A DNA stretch of 64,000 nt from assembly GCA_028564705.1 (NCBI GenBank), contig JAPXFQ010002841.1, forward strand, positions 892,001-956,000, given 5' to 3'. The stretch is from Apricaphanius iberus (taxonomy: Eukaryota; Chordata; Actinopteri; Cyprinodontiformes; Aphaniidae). Of this stretch, positions 1 through 11,519 are shown piece by piece; position 1 is the stretch's first letter; each line of letters begins with the position of its first letter. The translations under genes were made by a program, and so were the position numbers. The notes beneath the pieces are model-generated. The model was not told the origin of the DNA. It saw nothing but the letters and a program-made list of their open reading frames with translations, and did no database searches.

Positions 1-3000
1 CCTCTTGGGCCCGCGTTTTGAGTCTCAGAGCCATACTACTTGTTGTTTCCTTCTCTCTGTCCAGTTCTTCCCTAAGTCTTGCCAAAGTCTCTTTCTCTTG
101 TGTCACAGCCAGCTCCTTCTGTTTTAGTTCAGCCATTCGAAGCTTTAGGTCAGCCTGTTCCTGTACAACAGACAACATACTTTTATGGAAACCTGTATTT
201 TTTGCCTCAGTGACTATATTGTGAAATTAAATCAGAATTTTTTTTTGTGTGACTTACTTGTGCCAGACTAATGATGGATCCTTCTCTCCTCTCCAAGAGG
301 CTGCTGACCTCCCGTTCAGCTTTGTCATGCCTCTGTTTCTCCTGGGTGCGAAAGTGAGCCCACTCTGCTGCCAGCTTCCTTCTCTCTTCTGCACAGTGTT
401 GCATCACAGACTTCTGTTCCTCCAGCAGCGAGGTCTGAGGGGGTAGAAAGCTGATGCTGTAAAGTTGCTCGGATCGGCCGCTGCCACGGTTACAGCGCAT
501 GCTTCTCCGTCTCACCTTGGCTCTCTCCAGCTCCTCCCTCTCCATGCTGACCTTCATGGTGAAGACTCGTCGCTCCTCCTCCAGGGCCCTCTGGGCGGAT
601 TCGGCTTTGGCCTGTTCCGCCGTTACCTTCCAGCGTTCCTGAAGCAAACAATTCGCTCCGAGTTGATGTTGAAGATCTACACTGCCTTCACATTGGTAGC
701 AATTGACGTTTTCAGCATTTTGTCATGTTAAGACCACCATCTCCAGCCTTGTGTGTACTGCCCACCTTCTCTAGCTGCCTTTGCTGCTCATTGATCTGAG
801 AATCCATCCTGGAAATGATTTCTTTAAGGTATGCTCGCTCCTCTGCCATGGCTTTCTGCTGCTGGGCCAGACGGTCCTGCATTACTGGGACATTTAGAGA
901 AAGATGTGAAGGCAGGTGCATGTACTTATCATTTTCATTCCTGACCTTTTTGCTCTGGATCTTTTCAATGTTGATGGATGGATGCGTACTTCGAAGCTGC
1001 TCCTCCCGGTGCCTTGCCCCTTGCTCCAAGCCGTGGGCGGTGTGCTCGTGTGTGCTTTCCACTCGAGAAGAGAGCTCTCCGAGCCGGGAGGAGAACTGCT
1101 CCATCTGCTCTATCACCCCTGTGAGAGATCTGTACAAATACAATGGGGCCACAGTGGCCAGTAAAGATGGATAAGCTCGGACGTTTTTTTGGGAAAATAT
1201 ACATTAGGAAAGCTAGAAATATATAGTGGATGTAATTGGTAGTCAATGTAGCTTTTGGGCACTAGATGCTTTATATTGCAAGGCCAGTTTATCTAATATG
1301 GTCATTTGGAGAAACAACGAACACGACTGCTGTGTTTGTTTCCATGCGTTTTTAGAGCATTCAATGAGTCGCACTACTAGTAAAACCTTTCAATTAAAAC
1401 TTGCTGTCTGTCGGACATTGGTCCTTGAGCGAATGTGTATTTACAAGTTTCTGTGGAAACTTGGTCAATTGGACAAAATGTTAGCGGAAAGGCTAAATAA
1501 TATTGCCAAATATTAATAAAGAAATAAGGCTAAATGAAGGAGTTTTGGGGCAGATAATGCCTTATTACTCCTGTCAATTGACTCCCATTATAGGGATATA
1601 CCCTGATCGGGACTCGTGAACGGCTCCAAGTGGATCCAAACTTGTCTGGGTGTGTAAATTAACGTAATATTTGTTAAAAATAAGGTCAAGGTTGAAAAAA
1701 AAACATTTTCCCTTTCAGGGGGGGGATTGTCCAAAGCATTCTTGATGATGTGCCAAAGGTTTGATGGACACCACCAGTGGCTGGAGGAGTGTTTTTTTGG
1801 CAAATGTGAGGCCCTTGTCTCTGTGCCAGTTCTGGGTCTGCAAAAAGCTTCTGCCTCGTGTGTAAAGGACTTGGAATGTTGCCATTTTATAAATGACGGA
1901 ATGTAGACCTGAGCAAGGCAAGGCAATTTTATTTGTATAGCACACTTTCAACACAAGGCAATTCAAGGTGCTTTATAAGATTAAAATTTGGAGCACAGCA
2001 TAAAACAATTTGATGATTAAAATACAATAAAGAAATTACAATAAGACAATAATCAAGACAATACAACAATGTAAGGACAAGCAGGTAAAAGCACAGTTTG
2101 TATTCACTAAATGATCTCGCTGAAAAGCTTGCAGGGTGGATTAGGGCTGAAATTGGGCTGTGTTGACAGAACCGTATCTGGGCTCACCATTAAAATAGAA
2201 CATGGGGTCCGAATTATCCAGCTTCGCATCCCCAATAAGAAGAAAATGGAGCATAATAGGTTACCAGATCTCACCTGGTTTGAGATGTTGCACTTGTAAC
2301 AGCATCGATCTCTTCATCCTTCAATCTCTTCAGCCTCTGAAGCTGGTCTTCATGGTCCTTCTTCATCTCCAAGATAGATTTTCTAGAAAGGACAGTACAT
2401 ATACAAACACATGAATCATGAAATCTGACATACTAATATGCATGGTACAAAATAGTTAAAACATATAAACAAACTCTTTCTGCTTTGGGCTTCGTTATTG
2501 CTAAAGAAAATGATCGCAGCTTGCCTTTGGAGGTCTCGGAGCCGCTCCACCTCACGGTCCCTGTCTTGCTGGGCTTGGGCCAGCTTTCGATGGTACTGAG
2601 CCTGCAGCTCTGAGCCTTCCTGCTCGGCTGACCTTGTTAACGTGGCCAGCCGTTCCATTAGTTCCTCACACTCTAGCCGAGCTCGGGTCTCCCTTTGTGC
2701 TGCCGACTCCTCCAGCAGCTTCACACGAGTCCTTAAAATACACACAAGCCGCATGTAACTATTGCAAAGGACGAACATACAGATTTTAAACGCAGAGAGT
2801 CATGAATGAAAACAGTTGAATACAAACGGTCCTGTTTTTAGGTTTTATTTTATTTGCATTAACATGACATGTATTACTTGTGTGTGTTCTCCAGGAGCTG
2901 CATATCCTGCCTGTGCCTCTGTTGGATGTTCTCTAAAATCATCTGGCTTTGCTCCCGCTCCAGCTGCAACATCTTCACCTAGAATTTCACATTTGGGTTC

Positions 3001-6000
3001 AGGGCAGGCAGTGAACCCAACCAACGAAGGAAAACGCTAAGCTTTTTTTTAGCGAGTACCTCTCCCTCCAACTGGATGACGCGAGCTTGTAAACCCTGAC
3101 ACTCCCCTTGCTGTTGCTCCTTGTCTTTAGGTCTCTGCAGAGCTCCTGTGTCAACAGCACTACCCAGACCCAGCAACTGAGTCTGCATCATCTTTAGAGG
3201 AGGAGAAGCCAAAATCAGGAACAATAATCTGGGGCAAAACTCTTTAAGCAGTGGAAAGTAACTATGTCCTTACCTGCTGTTGTAGTAGCGACTGCTGCAG
3301 ATTATCTGCTGTATAAGACACCTATTCAAGAGAGAGGACAACTTAATATTATTTGCAATCATAAGAACTTAATATGAAATGTGTAACAAACCTGTTGTTG
3401 AACAGTAGCTGATGTTCCCTTAATTTGGTTTTGATGAGGAGCTGAAAGAATGAATACAAACATGAGTAATATTCTGAGGTCTTAAATTAATATTTAAAAC
3501 CAGAGTCAAACTAAAAGCAATGCGTTGAAAAAGTACCCAATCTGTGTCACATTTGCCATTTTAATGTGTTTGGTTGGATTTTATGTGATACGGCAACACA
3601 AAGTAACACAGAACAGTCTTTTAACACTGGAGTGTTGTAATCAGGGTGATGTGTAGTGCTAGTTTTCCACTACAAATACTGTTTTCCTCTTCACACAAAA
3701 AAAAGAGAAAAAGATTTGTTTTGGTCTCCTTTGTCCAGAGCATATTCGTTCAAATTAGGGATGCAGCGATACCGCTTTTTTTCAAACCGATACGATACCG
3801 ATACTTAGATTTGAGTACTTGTCGGTACTCAATCAATACCGATACTTCTACCACACACAAAAAAAAGCAATGAATAGGAAGATGGGCTTCTCTGATCGTT
3901 GTAACAAATGATGATTAATTAGATTAAAAAATATATACTAACAATGACCACAAAACTAAAAACATCAAGTAAAAAAGAAACATTTTCAGTAAAATTCCAC
4001 ATTTGTAGTATCGGTTCATGACATCGGTTAACTGTAACAGATCCCGATGCAGTATATAAGAACGGTATTAGTCCCGGTACCAGTATCATATCGGTGCATC
4101 CATAGTACAAATGATGGTTTTTCTTATCGCTCTCTTCTTTTTCCTCTTCCACAAAGACCAGATTTCTGAGGTTATGACAAACCTGCCAACAAATTGTCCC
4201 ATCTGAGCTGTAGATCTCTTCAGCGCCTCCAGAGTCACAATATTCCTTTTGGTTGTCTCTGAATAATGTTTTCTCTGCTGGCCTGTCAAGTTTTCCATGG
4301 GTTGCCATATTGTGGTAGGTCTCCTTTCCATTTCCACATGGTGCGATGAGCAGAGCGCTATGAGATCTTCAAAACTTGCAAGGTTGTTTTATAACCTAAT
4401 CAGGATTTAATCTACTTCACAACTCTGTCCCTGGCTTGTCTACTGTTTTCCTTGGCCAAAATGTTGCTGTTCATTCTCTAATCATCACAGACAAGAGGAA
4501 TTTTTAACTAGACTAAATTATAAAGGTTGCCCTGGATTTTATTTAGGAGAGAGTACTGGGAGCTGCAAACAATTGCATGCTACACCTTTTAGCTTTTTAT
4601 TGATGAAAAAAAATCATTACCCACATGTCTTTTCCTCCCACTTTAGAAATATTAACTACTTTGTGTTGATGTGTTACATAACATTCCTGTAAAATACATT
4701 GAAGTTTGTAGCTGTAATATGATAAAATGTGCGGGTCGCTGCAATTCTGCCGTTCCCCTGCGATTACCTACACAAAACTGTGCCAGGGAGCACAGCAGAA
4801 AAAGGGCCCGGTAACGCCGGCGTTTGCAGACAAGCACCTGAAGCAGGCCCCCTCATCCCATCAGATCTCTCGCTCGAAGCCAGTCGGCTGAACTCAGTGT
4901 GACGCTGACTGTTTCCAGCACTGGGACCTAACAAAAGACTAGAAACCTGAGGGGGGCGATCTGGGGAGTGAAACGACCTGAGAGTTTGATGATGGGAAGG
5001 GGCTGCTGAGGATGAGGTGAAGGGAAGGTGATACTGAGCAGTGGGTGTGTATGTGTCAACAGCTGAAGGGAACGAGGAAGAATGGATGTTATCTAAATGG
5101 GAGGAAGGCACCAGGAGGAAAAGAACCCAGAATGATTTGGTCTGATGAGGAGTATTCATTTGATTTTATTTAAATGTGTGGATGAAAACCAGAGGAGGAT
5201 AAATACCTTCATTTGTCTCCTCCTGTCTGACAGGGGTGGAATGAGCCGCAGGGCTATAACGAGAAACGTTTTATTACTAAGGTGTGGAAAGAGCTGGTTC
5301 GGTGTTGTTAAGAATAAGGATCCTACCTAGTGTCTCTGATAGATGTGAATGTTTCCTCTCTGTCTCTGAAGGTTTGTGTCTTGTCTTGGTTACTGAAAAA
5401 AAAAATGAAAAAAAGGAACGTTGTTATGTTTAATAGTGCGAAACTGAATCCTTGTAGCAGCCGCTGTCTTCTCATATCTGAGGGGAATACCTGAAAACCG
5501 ACTCAGTTTGTAGCGAATCTTCCTGCTTGGAAGCTTTTGCCTCAGAAAGAGCCTTCTTCCTGCTCAACGCTCCATCCAACCAATCACGCTCCTCCTCCTC
5601 CTCATCATCTTTCCTCTTGCCTTGGGTAACTTCAGATCCGCTCTGTTTGGAGTGTGGGGCATCACCGGTGATTTTTGCAACAGACGTGGACGGCCCTCCG
5701 GTTAACGAAGACTTTCTTTCCCGTACGGGGGTGGAAGGAGCTTTTGGAGACGCTGCTGAGCTTTTCGTCGCTTTGGAACCTTCTTCCAAATAGTCCGGCT
5801 CGTCGTTTGCTGTGAGGCCGAGCCATTCACCCGATCCTCGGTGTCGGCTGGTCGTCGACGTGCTGGGTTGTGGTTTCTTCTCTGGGGTGGAGACTCTGAC
5901 ATCCTCTGTAGAAAACCTAACCATACAAAGAAAGAGAAAAAAAACTATTTGTTTAATCTAAAATCAGAGGTGCTTCTGGAAGGTTTTCGACAAGGCTAGC

Positions 6001-9000
6001 TAGCTATTTTGAGAATTTTAACAAAAATGTATGGTAGATTTTTTTTCATTTCCTTTTTTCCATATTTATCCAGACACAGTAATTACTTAAATCAAATTCC
6101 AGAGTTTTACGGTTTTTATCGGAACCTTTCATTGTGTCGGAAAGACTCCATTTTAGCTCCCCCCCCCCATATAAATGAGGTGTTATGGAACGTGACAACG
6201 CTGGCGATGTGAGATACTCATAACTCGCAGAATTTCAAGGACTAAAGATATGCATTAATAAATAAATGCTGCATTGAGGCTCGTCCTGTTAAATTTCGGT
6301 ATTCAAATCTGTCTTGTCATGAAGGTGCCACTCCTTTAAAGGGTTGGGCAGTACTGGCCCCAGGCACCCCTTGGTGGTGCCACTTTATCAACTTCTGACT
6401 AATAAAAAGCCATAAAACCTCTACAAACCTGACAGACTGTCTGCGCGACTGGCGTCCTTCTGATGCGGACACTATTGTGGGCTGATAGGATCCAAATGTA
6501 AGGTCATCTTCCACAAATGGATCTGGTCAACATAGACACGGTTATAACTTCGATATGGTAGAACATACATTCTCTGAACAAAAACCACAATGTTTTCCAA
6601 CCTTTCACACTAGAGTTCTTCTCCTGTGGGAGCTTTTCGTCCTTTCTTTCGCCTGTGGGAGGTCGGGCTGAGGCGGAGGCCTCCAGAATATCTTGGATTC
6701 TGGTACGAGGTCTTTGAGGGGCATCACTCCTGGAAATGAAAAGAAACAGGTATAGAAAATGGGAATTAAACACAATCAGCAGAGTAAAATAAAATGGAGA
6801 GACAATATACGTGTTGGGAAAACATTGTCTTAGCTGAGCTGCACACAAAAGCCCAAGTCTCACAGTAATTATTTATCAGGTTAGCACTATAAATAAGGAA
6901 CAAAGGGAGTGAGAAAGATGAAAACTGAGCTGTTACTTCTCCTTGGAAGACCAAAGTGGAGCCTCTTTTTTCTTCGGATCGCCTTTATGTCTCTCAAATC
7001 CGACCGTGTCAAGCAGCTCATCCTTGTCTTCTTTTTTAGCCGTCTTTGCTGATGAAAAGACAGAAACATTCCGTCTTCACCCAGTGTTAGCCGGATACCG
7101 GAGAAACAAAATCCTCGATAAGCGTGCATCTCACTCGTTTGGCTCCTTAGGGTGGGAGATGCTGATGCGGGCGACACAGATTTGTCAGGCTTGCTTGGTC
7201 GGGGTTTAGGTTCAGGCCTGGTTTCATCCGGAAGCAGGTCATCAAGCAAATCAGCCAGGGGGTCGTCTGCATCTGCAGACAAGAGAAGACCCTTGAATAA
7301 TGAATAATGTTTGTTCACATCAAAGTGAAAAGCGTTTTGGTTTTTTTAAGAAGCGGTAACAATTCTGAACATATCACATAAATTCAAGCTGCCTGTTAGC
7401 TTCCCTTTGCTTTCTAAAATTATTTTATATGAAGTAACTGGGAATTTAAAAAGCAAACAGTATAATTCTGTAAATATTTGGAGAAAAGTTTGAGAAATAT
7501 GATAGTGGATTCAAAGAATTACACTCAAGTTGTTTTGATTTGTCCGTTTTAAGTCTTTCATGCCCACTAATACAGGTGTGTTGTGCATGCAGTGAAATAA
7601 ATTAAGAAGAAAAAAATATTGAAAAAAAATCTTTAAAACGAACTGGATATTTCAGCAATTTTCCATTTTAGACACTTAAATCCTCTGGTTTTCTTTGGGA
7701 AAACCAGATAGATCAATAGACAGAGTGTCATAGTATCAGGATTAGTGTGTGTTAGCCCACCTAAGAGATCATCCTTTATTCAATATCACATTCTTCTACT
7801 GAAAATTTTTTTGAAATGAAACACTGATGTGGTGTGTTCAATATCACGCAAAAAAGATACAGTATCGGAATAAGGAAATGATTTGCCAAAGTAGACAGTT
7901 CATCTTTTCAGCACGTTCCGTCCATTTATGTAATCTGCATTGGTACAAATCAGCTCAGTTGCACCTAAGCTGATCATTATTGTTAACTGGTCTTGAAACA
8001 AGTTGGGGGGGGGAATTGCTCAAACATGTATGGAGGCCATTAGTAGTCAACAAAGCCTTCCGTGGATCGATTCTAGGACTCTGATCTTTATTGCGTGTCC
8101 ACCCCCTTTTTCTCTCTCTCTGCCGATTTTCTGTCTAAACGATACAAATAAAGGCCACTACTGCCAGAAATCCTGTTAAAAAATGTGTTTTATTGTGTTG
8201 AAACTGATACAGGTCCAGTATTTCTAATTTTCCCTCTCTGTAAATCTGTCTGAACAAAATATTTAAAGGAACTTCATTCTAATCCAGAAGCTGAACAAAT
8301 GTAAGACTTAGTGGTATAGATGTCCTACTGTGGTATGCTGTTTAGCAATAAGTGGAGTTAATTTGGTTGCTCATTTTTGTAAAAATCTGAAATAAGCCAC
8401 TTCCAGATTTAAATGACTGCTAATCTATGAAGTTCGCAGCCACTGACGTTACTAATGAAACATGTTTGTGCAAAACTAAATTTATGGTGCCACACAATAA
8501 TACTCACAAAAGGTTCAAAATCTTCCCATTTTGTCATGGTACAACCACAAGTGTAGTGTATGTCATTACGGTTTTATGTAATCGGCCAACAACAAGCACA
8601 GGTCAGAGAGGCGTAACATTAATCTGAGAAGCAGCCACTGGAGGAGCTGCAGAGATCCACTCAAGTGTTAAACGGCCATGAAGGGACAGCTATTAGTCAT
8701 CCCCCCCCAACAAAAATCTAGGATTTACTTAATTAGTTAATATAGTTATTGTTAAAAATGGCATTATCCTTCACCTTCCATATTATAATTATGCAAAACT
8801 TTGCATCGGTCCATCATGTAAAATCTCTATAACCTCCATTAAAGTGAATAGTTTTAGCAGAATAAAGTCTGATTACATTTATCTTCACCTCCATTGCTGA
8901 TCAGAGGCAATGATTAGAGATTTAAAAAAAAGCAAAGCTGACAGTCAACATTACCTAAATTGCATGAAGCTTAATCTTAACCTGACATTGACGCTTCCTC

Positions 9001-10490
9001 ACCAAAGAAGTCACTGTAGTTCTGCGCTGAGGATGAAGGAGCAGCCTTTAGCTTCTTCTCTCCTCCTGTGGCCTCGTCTGAAAGGGAAAAGTATCTGACT
9101 AACTTTAAACCGGATGGTAAAAAGAACATGATAATGAGAACAATGCTTTATTCAAGAACACGCTGCTGCTTTAAATTACCTGCTCCCTTAAGATTTGCGC
9201 TACTGTCTAACACAGCAGAGTCTTTCACTGGCTCTTCATTACCGACTGACTTTGTTTGTACAGAAAGCTTTTTCTTTGATGGAAACAGGTCGGCCTCTAA
9301 ATCATCCATGCCCTGGGGAAGGGGAGTGAACTTTACACAAGGCACATACAGTACAGGAGGTGAATTTAGTGTCTACTCTTTGCTCATTTGGTAATTATCT
9401 ACCTTCAGGTTCTTCAGGATGTCGTTGGGATCAGCCTCAGAGACATCGGAGGCCTTAAACAAAGGTAACGATTACTTATCACGTACAGAAAGGCAAAAAT
9501 TGTTACTCTGTTTAACATATACTCTTTTACCTCCAAATCATCCCTTCTAACTTCCTCTGCCACTCTACTGAACATATTATTTGTGGGAGATGAGCTGGGA
9601 AGGCAACAAAAAAAAAAAACGTAAGGAGGAGTATTCAGTTATTGCAGTGAAGTATGAAGTTCCTGGTTCCTTCAGCTTACACATTTAGACGTCCAGCACG
9701 AGCCCCTTTGGATCGCGTTGGTTGCTCTGAGGGGAAATTTGATCAAATAAATGAATGTGGCACACTTTAATAGTGTCAATGCAGTTACCGGGATATTAAT
9801 ACGAACAATGCAAATACTAGTACACGTCCCTTACTTGTATCGTCAAGTAGGCTGTCGAGTATGTCATCGTCTTCAAACAGGCCTTTAGGACAACCACAGC
9901 AAATATACATTTAGTTTATGAACATCCCTAACATTTATTGACACCTCGGATAATAATTAAAAACTAGTGTCATTTCATGATGGAAATATATATATATATC
10001 TTAGATGAGTTGTTAAAAAGAAATAAATCCACAGGCGTGCCTCCAATTCACTCTAATGTGTCAGCTAACCTATCAATCGTTTCCAAAGTCATTACATTAT
10101 CCAACCTCAGATTTTCAAGACATAAAAAAATAAATATTTGACATATTCTTTCTCTGATTATTGTGGCATTTAGCAAAAATAAAATATATATAAGATATTC
10201 AAAAGCAATGTATCGACTTTTATCTTATTTCCAATTTTAGAATTTAAATGGAATCAAAAATGATGAGAATAATTTTTGTACTAAAATTAGAAGTATGACT
10301 GGTAGTTGGTGGCTTCTCTGTTCCAGTGGATCAACTATATCAAGTAATAATACTGGATGTGTTATGAATGAAACAGGTTTAGAACGTTGTGACAGTTTGT
10401 GTACTGTAAAATTAACTTTTACTATATCAGTATAATATAGTCTTAATGATAATTGTGCAATTACCAGATTCTTGCCAATAAACATCCCTA

Positions 10491-10543
<53 letters not shown>

Positions 10544-10896
10544 GTATAAAATGCCTTCTTTATGCAATTTATCGAAACAGCTACATACACTAGGCTGTAG
10601 TTTTTCTTGTTGAAACTTTATAAAAAGAGAGTATTTGGAAATGCACTTTAAAAGCATACATGTATGCAAACAGAATTGTCTAAACTTACTTTGGTTACCT
10701 TTTCCCGTCGGCTTCGTAGGCTTCAGAATGCCAAAAAGAAAAAAAGAAGAAAGAAAAAAGTGTATTTATTTACTTACAATATTATGTGTGTTAATCATTC
10801 CTACAACTCCCAAACAATGACAAAATATGTCGTGTAACTGTTTCAGGACGGTCTCTGACCCTAAAAATAACGTCATGAAAGTTAACTCACCATCAT
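1..10896 (-). CDS. fbf1: Fas-binding factor 1 (FBF1), 27 coding exons, C-terminus cut by window edge
   Basis: FBF1 is a coiled-coil protein of centriole distal appendages (transition fibres) that gates entry into cilia, and of epithelial junctions. Exons, 5' to 3' on the minus strand: 10891-10896, 10699-10720, 9835-9882, 9681-9726, 9531-9594, 9403-9453, 9180-9312, 9003-9077, 7135-7272, 6937-7048, 6602-6729, 6429-6522, 5491-5916, 5327-5392, 5207-5226, 4838-5092, 3392-3441, 3274-3321, 3060-3191, 2878-2978, 2525-2731, 2275-2382, 990-1129, 766-884, 516-638, 258-434 and 160 to the edge. All phases agree across about 1,016 codons. The acidic N-terminus carries DPLADLLDDLLPDE. FGSYQPT and RQSRRQSV in exon 12 match vertebrate FBF1, and a long coiled coil (SSRVES, WKVTAEQAKAESAQRALEEE, LLEEQKSVM) follows. 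About 110 C-terminal residues should lie beyond base 1. Least certain are the acceptor of exon 16 (5092 or 5062) and its weak GTGCTT donor. The start is a tandem ATG-ATG just before the first donor. Confidence 0.93.
1240..1415. repeat. Fragment of the 56-kb Harbinger-type MITE family
   Basis: This stretch, in the FBF1 intron 1130-2274, aligns by eye with about 56117-56312. Shared words include ATGCTTTATATTG, TTTATCTAAT and CTAGTAAAA, in the same order and spacing. It lacks the terminal repeats, so it is an internal fragment. Confidence 0.6.
1918..2095. repeat. Dispersed fish repeat fragment
   Basis: The sequence GGCAAGGCAATTTTATTTGT followed by a GCACACTTTCA block and a GGTGCTTTATAAGA block is a pattern common in fish introns. 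The class is unresolved. It lies in the same FBF1 intron as the fragment at 1240-1415. Confidence 0.4.
3756..4104. mobile_element. hAT-type MITE, 349 bp, 'TAGGGATGCA' family
   Basis: The ends are inverted: TAGGGATGCAGCGAT on the left and ATCGGTGCATCCATA on the right. The flanks are an 8-bp target duplication, gttcaaat at 3748-3755 and gtacaaat at 4105-4112 (7 of 8 identical). An 8-bp duplication is the hAT signature. The interior is rich in repeated ACCGATAC words and has no coding capacity. It sits in the FBF1 intron 3442-4837. Confidence 0.85.
7273..9002. other. FBF1 intron with decayed Tc1-like remnants
   Basis: This 1.7-kb intron holds no exon I can support. Around 8,500-8,700 it has words typical of Tc1-like element ends and interiors in fish (CATTTTGTCATGGTACAACC, GGAGCTGCAGAGATCCAC). 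The rest is AT-rich and unremarkable. Confidence 0.4.
10491..10543. repeat. (TAGA)n microsatellite
   Basis: About 13 uninterrupted copies of a 4-bp unit in the FBF1 intron 9883-10698. The surrounding intron is AT-rich, with nothing else recognised. Confidence 0.97.
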
Positions 10897-10959
10897 GAAT
10901 CTTGGCTGGTAGCGGAAAGATTTGAAACAAGCCAACGAGCTAAAGCTAGCCAAATCCGT

Positions 10960-11000
10960 TTAGGCGTCTCCTGTCTCCATTGGCAACCACTTTGTTGCTC
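10960..11000 (-). promoter_or_regulatory. FBF1 proximal promoter with RFX X-box-like site and CCAAT box
   Basis: About 80 bp upstream of the FBF1 start lies GTCTCC-ATT-GGCAAC (10973-10987). This fits the RFX X-box pattern (two half-sites, 0-3 bp spacer) with one mismatch in the left half and a perfect GGCAAC right half. An overlapping ATTGG is a CCAAT box on the gene strand. RFX factors are known to drive ciliary genes, so the site suits a transition-fibre gene. The motif is seen; its function is inferred. Confidence 0.5.
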
Positions 11001-11336
11001 TATGCCGCGTTTTATTTTATTCTAGCGACGGAAAGAGCTGTAAATGGCAGGCTTTATCGTGCTTTACATACAGAGGATTATTTTAGTGTTTAATTTTTTG
11101 ACCAGTTCCTAAGTGAGCCAACCTGACGCAAACATTAATCCCGCCGTTAGCCCAGTTAAGAACGTTAGCTAATTAATCTCAAGCTTTACGATTAACAGTA
11201 TACATAGAAAAACAATGAGTAGTTGGAAAAAACTAACAAACAATGGGCTTTAGGGTTTCATTCCCTACATTCCGTTCAGACTGTAATGCTACTTCGCCCG
11301 GTGTTACACCACGAGCTTCCTGTTTATTGCTCCAGC

Positions 11337-11356
11337 TGCATTGTGGGTATTGTAGT
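11337..11356 (-). promoter_or_regulatory. ZNF143-type promoter motif
   Basis: The minus strand reads ACTACAATACCCACAATGCA, close to the ZNF143/SBS consensus (ACTACAA-N-TCCCA-N2-ATGC). It lies about 440 bp upstream of the FBF1 start. Such sites are typical of vertebrate housekeeping promoters. No divergent plus-strand gene was recognised beside it. Confidence 0.45.
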
Positions 11357-11502
11357 TCTAAATTATGTCCAGATTCATACATTGAATTGACAACATATTT
11401 AGCTTGGAATGTGTTCGAAAAAAAAAATTCACGCCTATCAGTTGATATTTTTATCTGAAAAGAAAAAAATTATACTGGTGAGAGAAGGACTAGACATGTT
11501 TA

Positions 11503-11517
11503 CCACTAGATGGCATC
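11503..11517 (+). promoter_or_regulatory. CTCF-like core motif
   Basis: CCACTAGATGGCATC resembles the CTCF core (CCA-C/G-NAG-G/A-NGGCA). It sits at the boundary between the FBF1 promoter and the long intergenic stretch. Motif similarity only. Confidence 0.3.
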
Positions 11518-11519
11518 AG

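Noticed and set aside
4187..4337. An open minus-strand stretch of about 50 codons ending at a possible donor, considered as an extra FBF1 exon
   Set aside because: No reading phase connects it to both neighbours. Splicing 4838 directly to 3441 keeps the frame.
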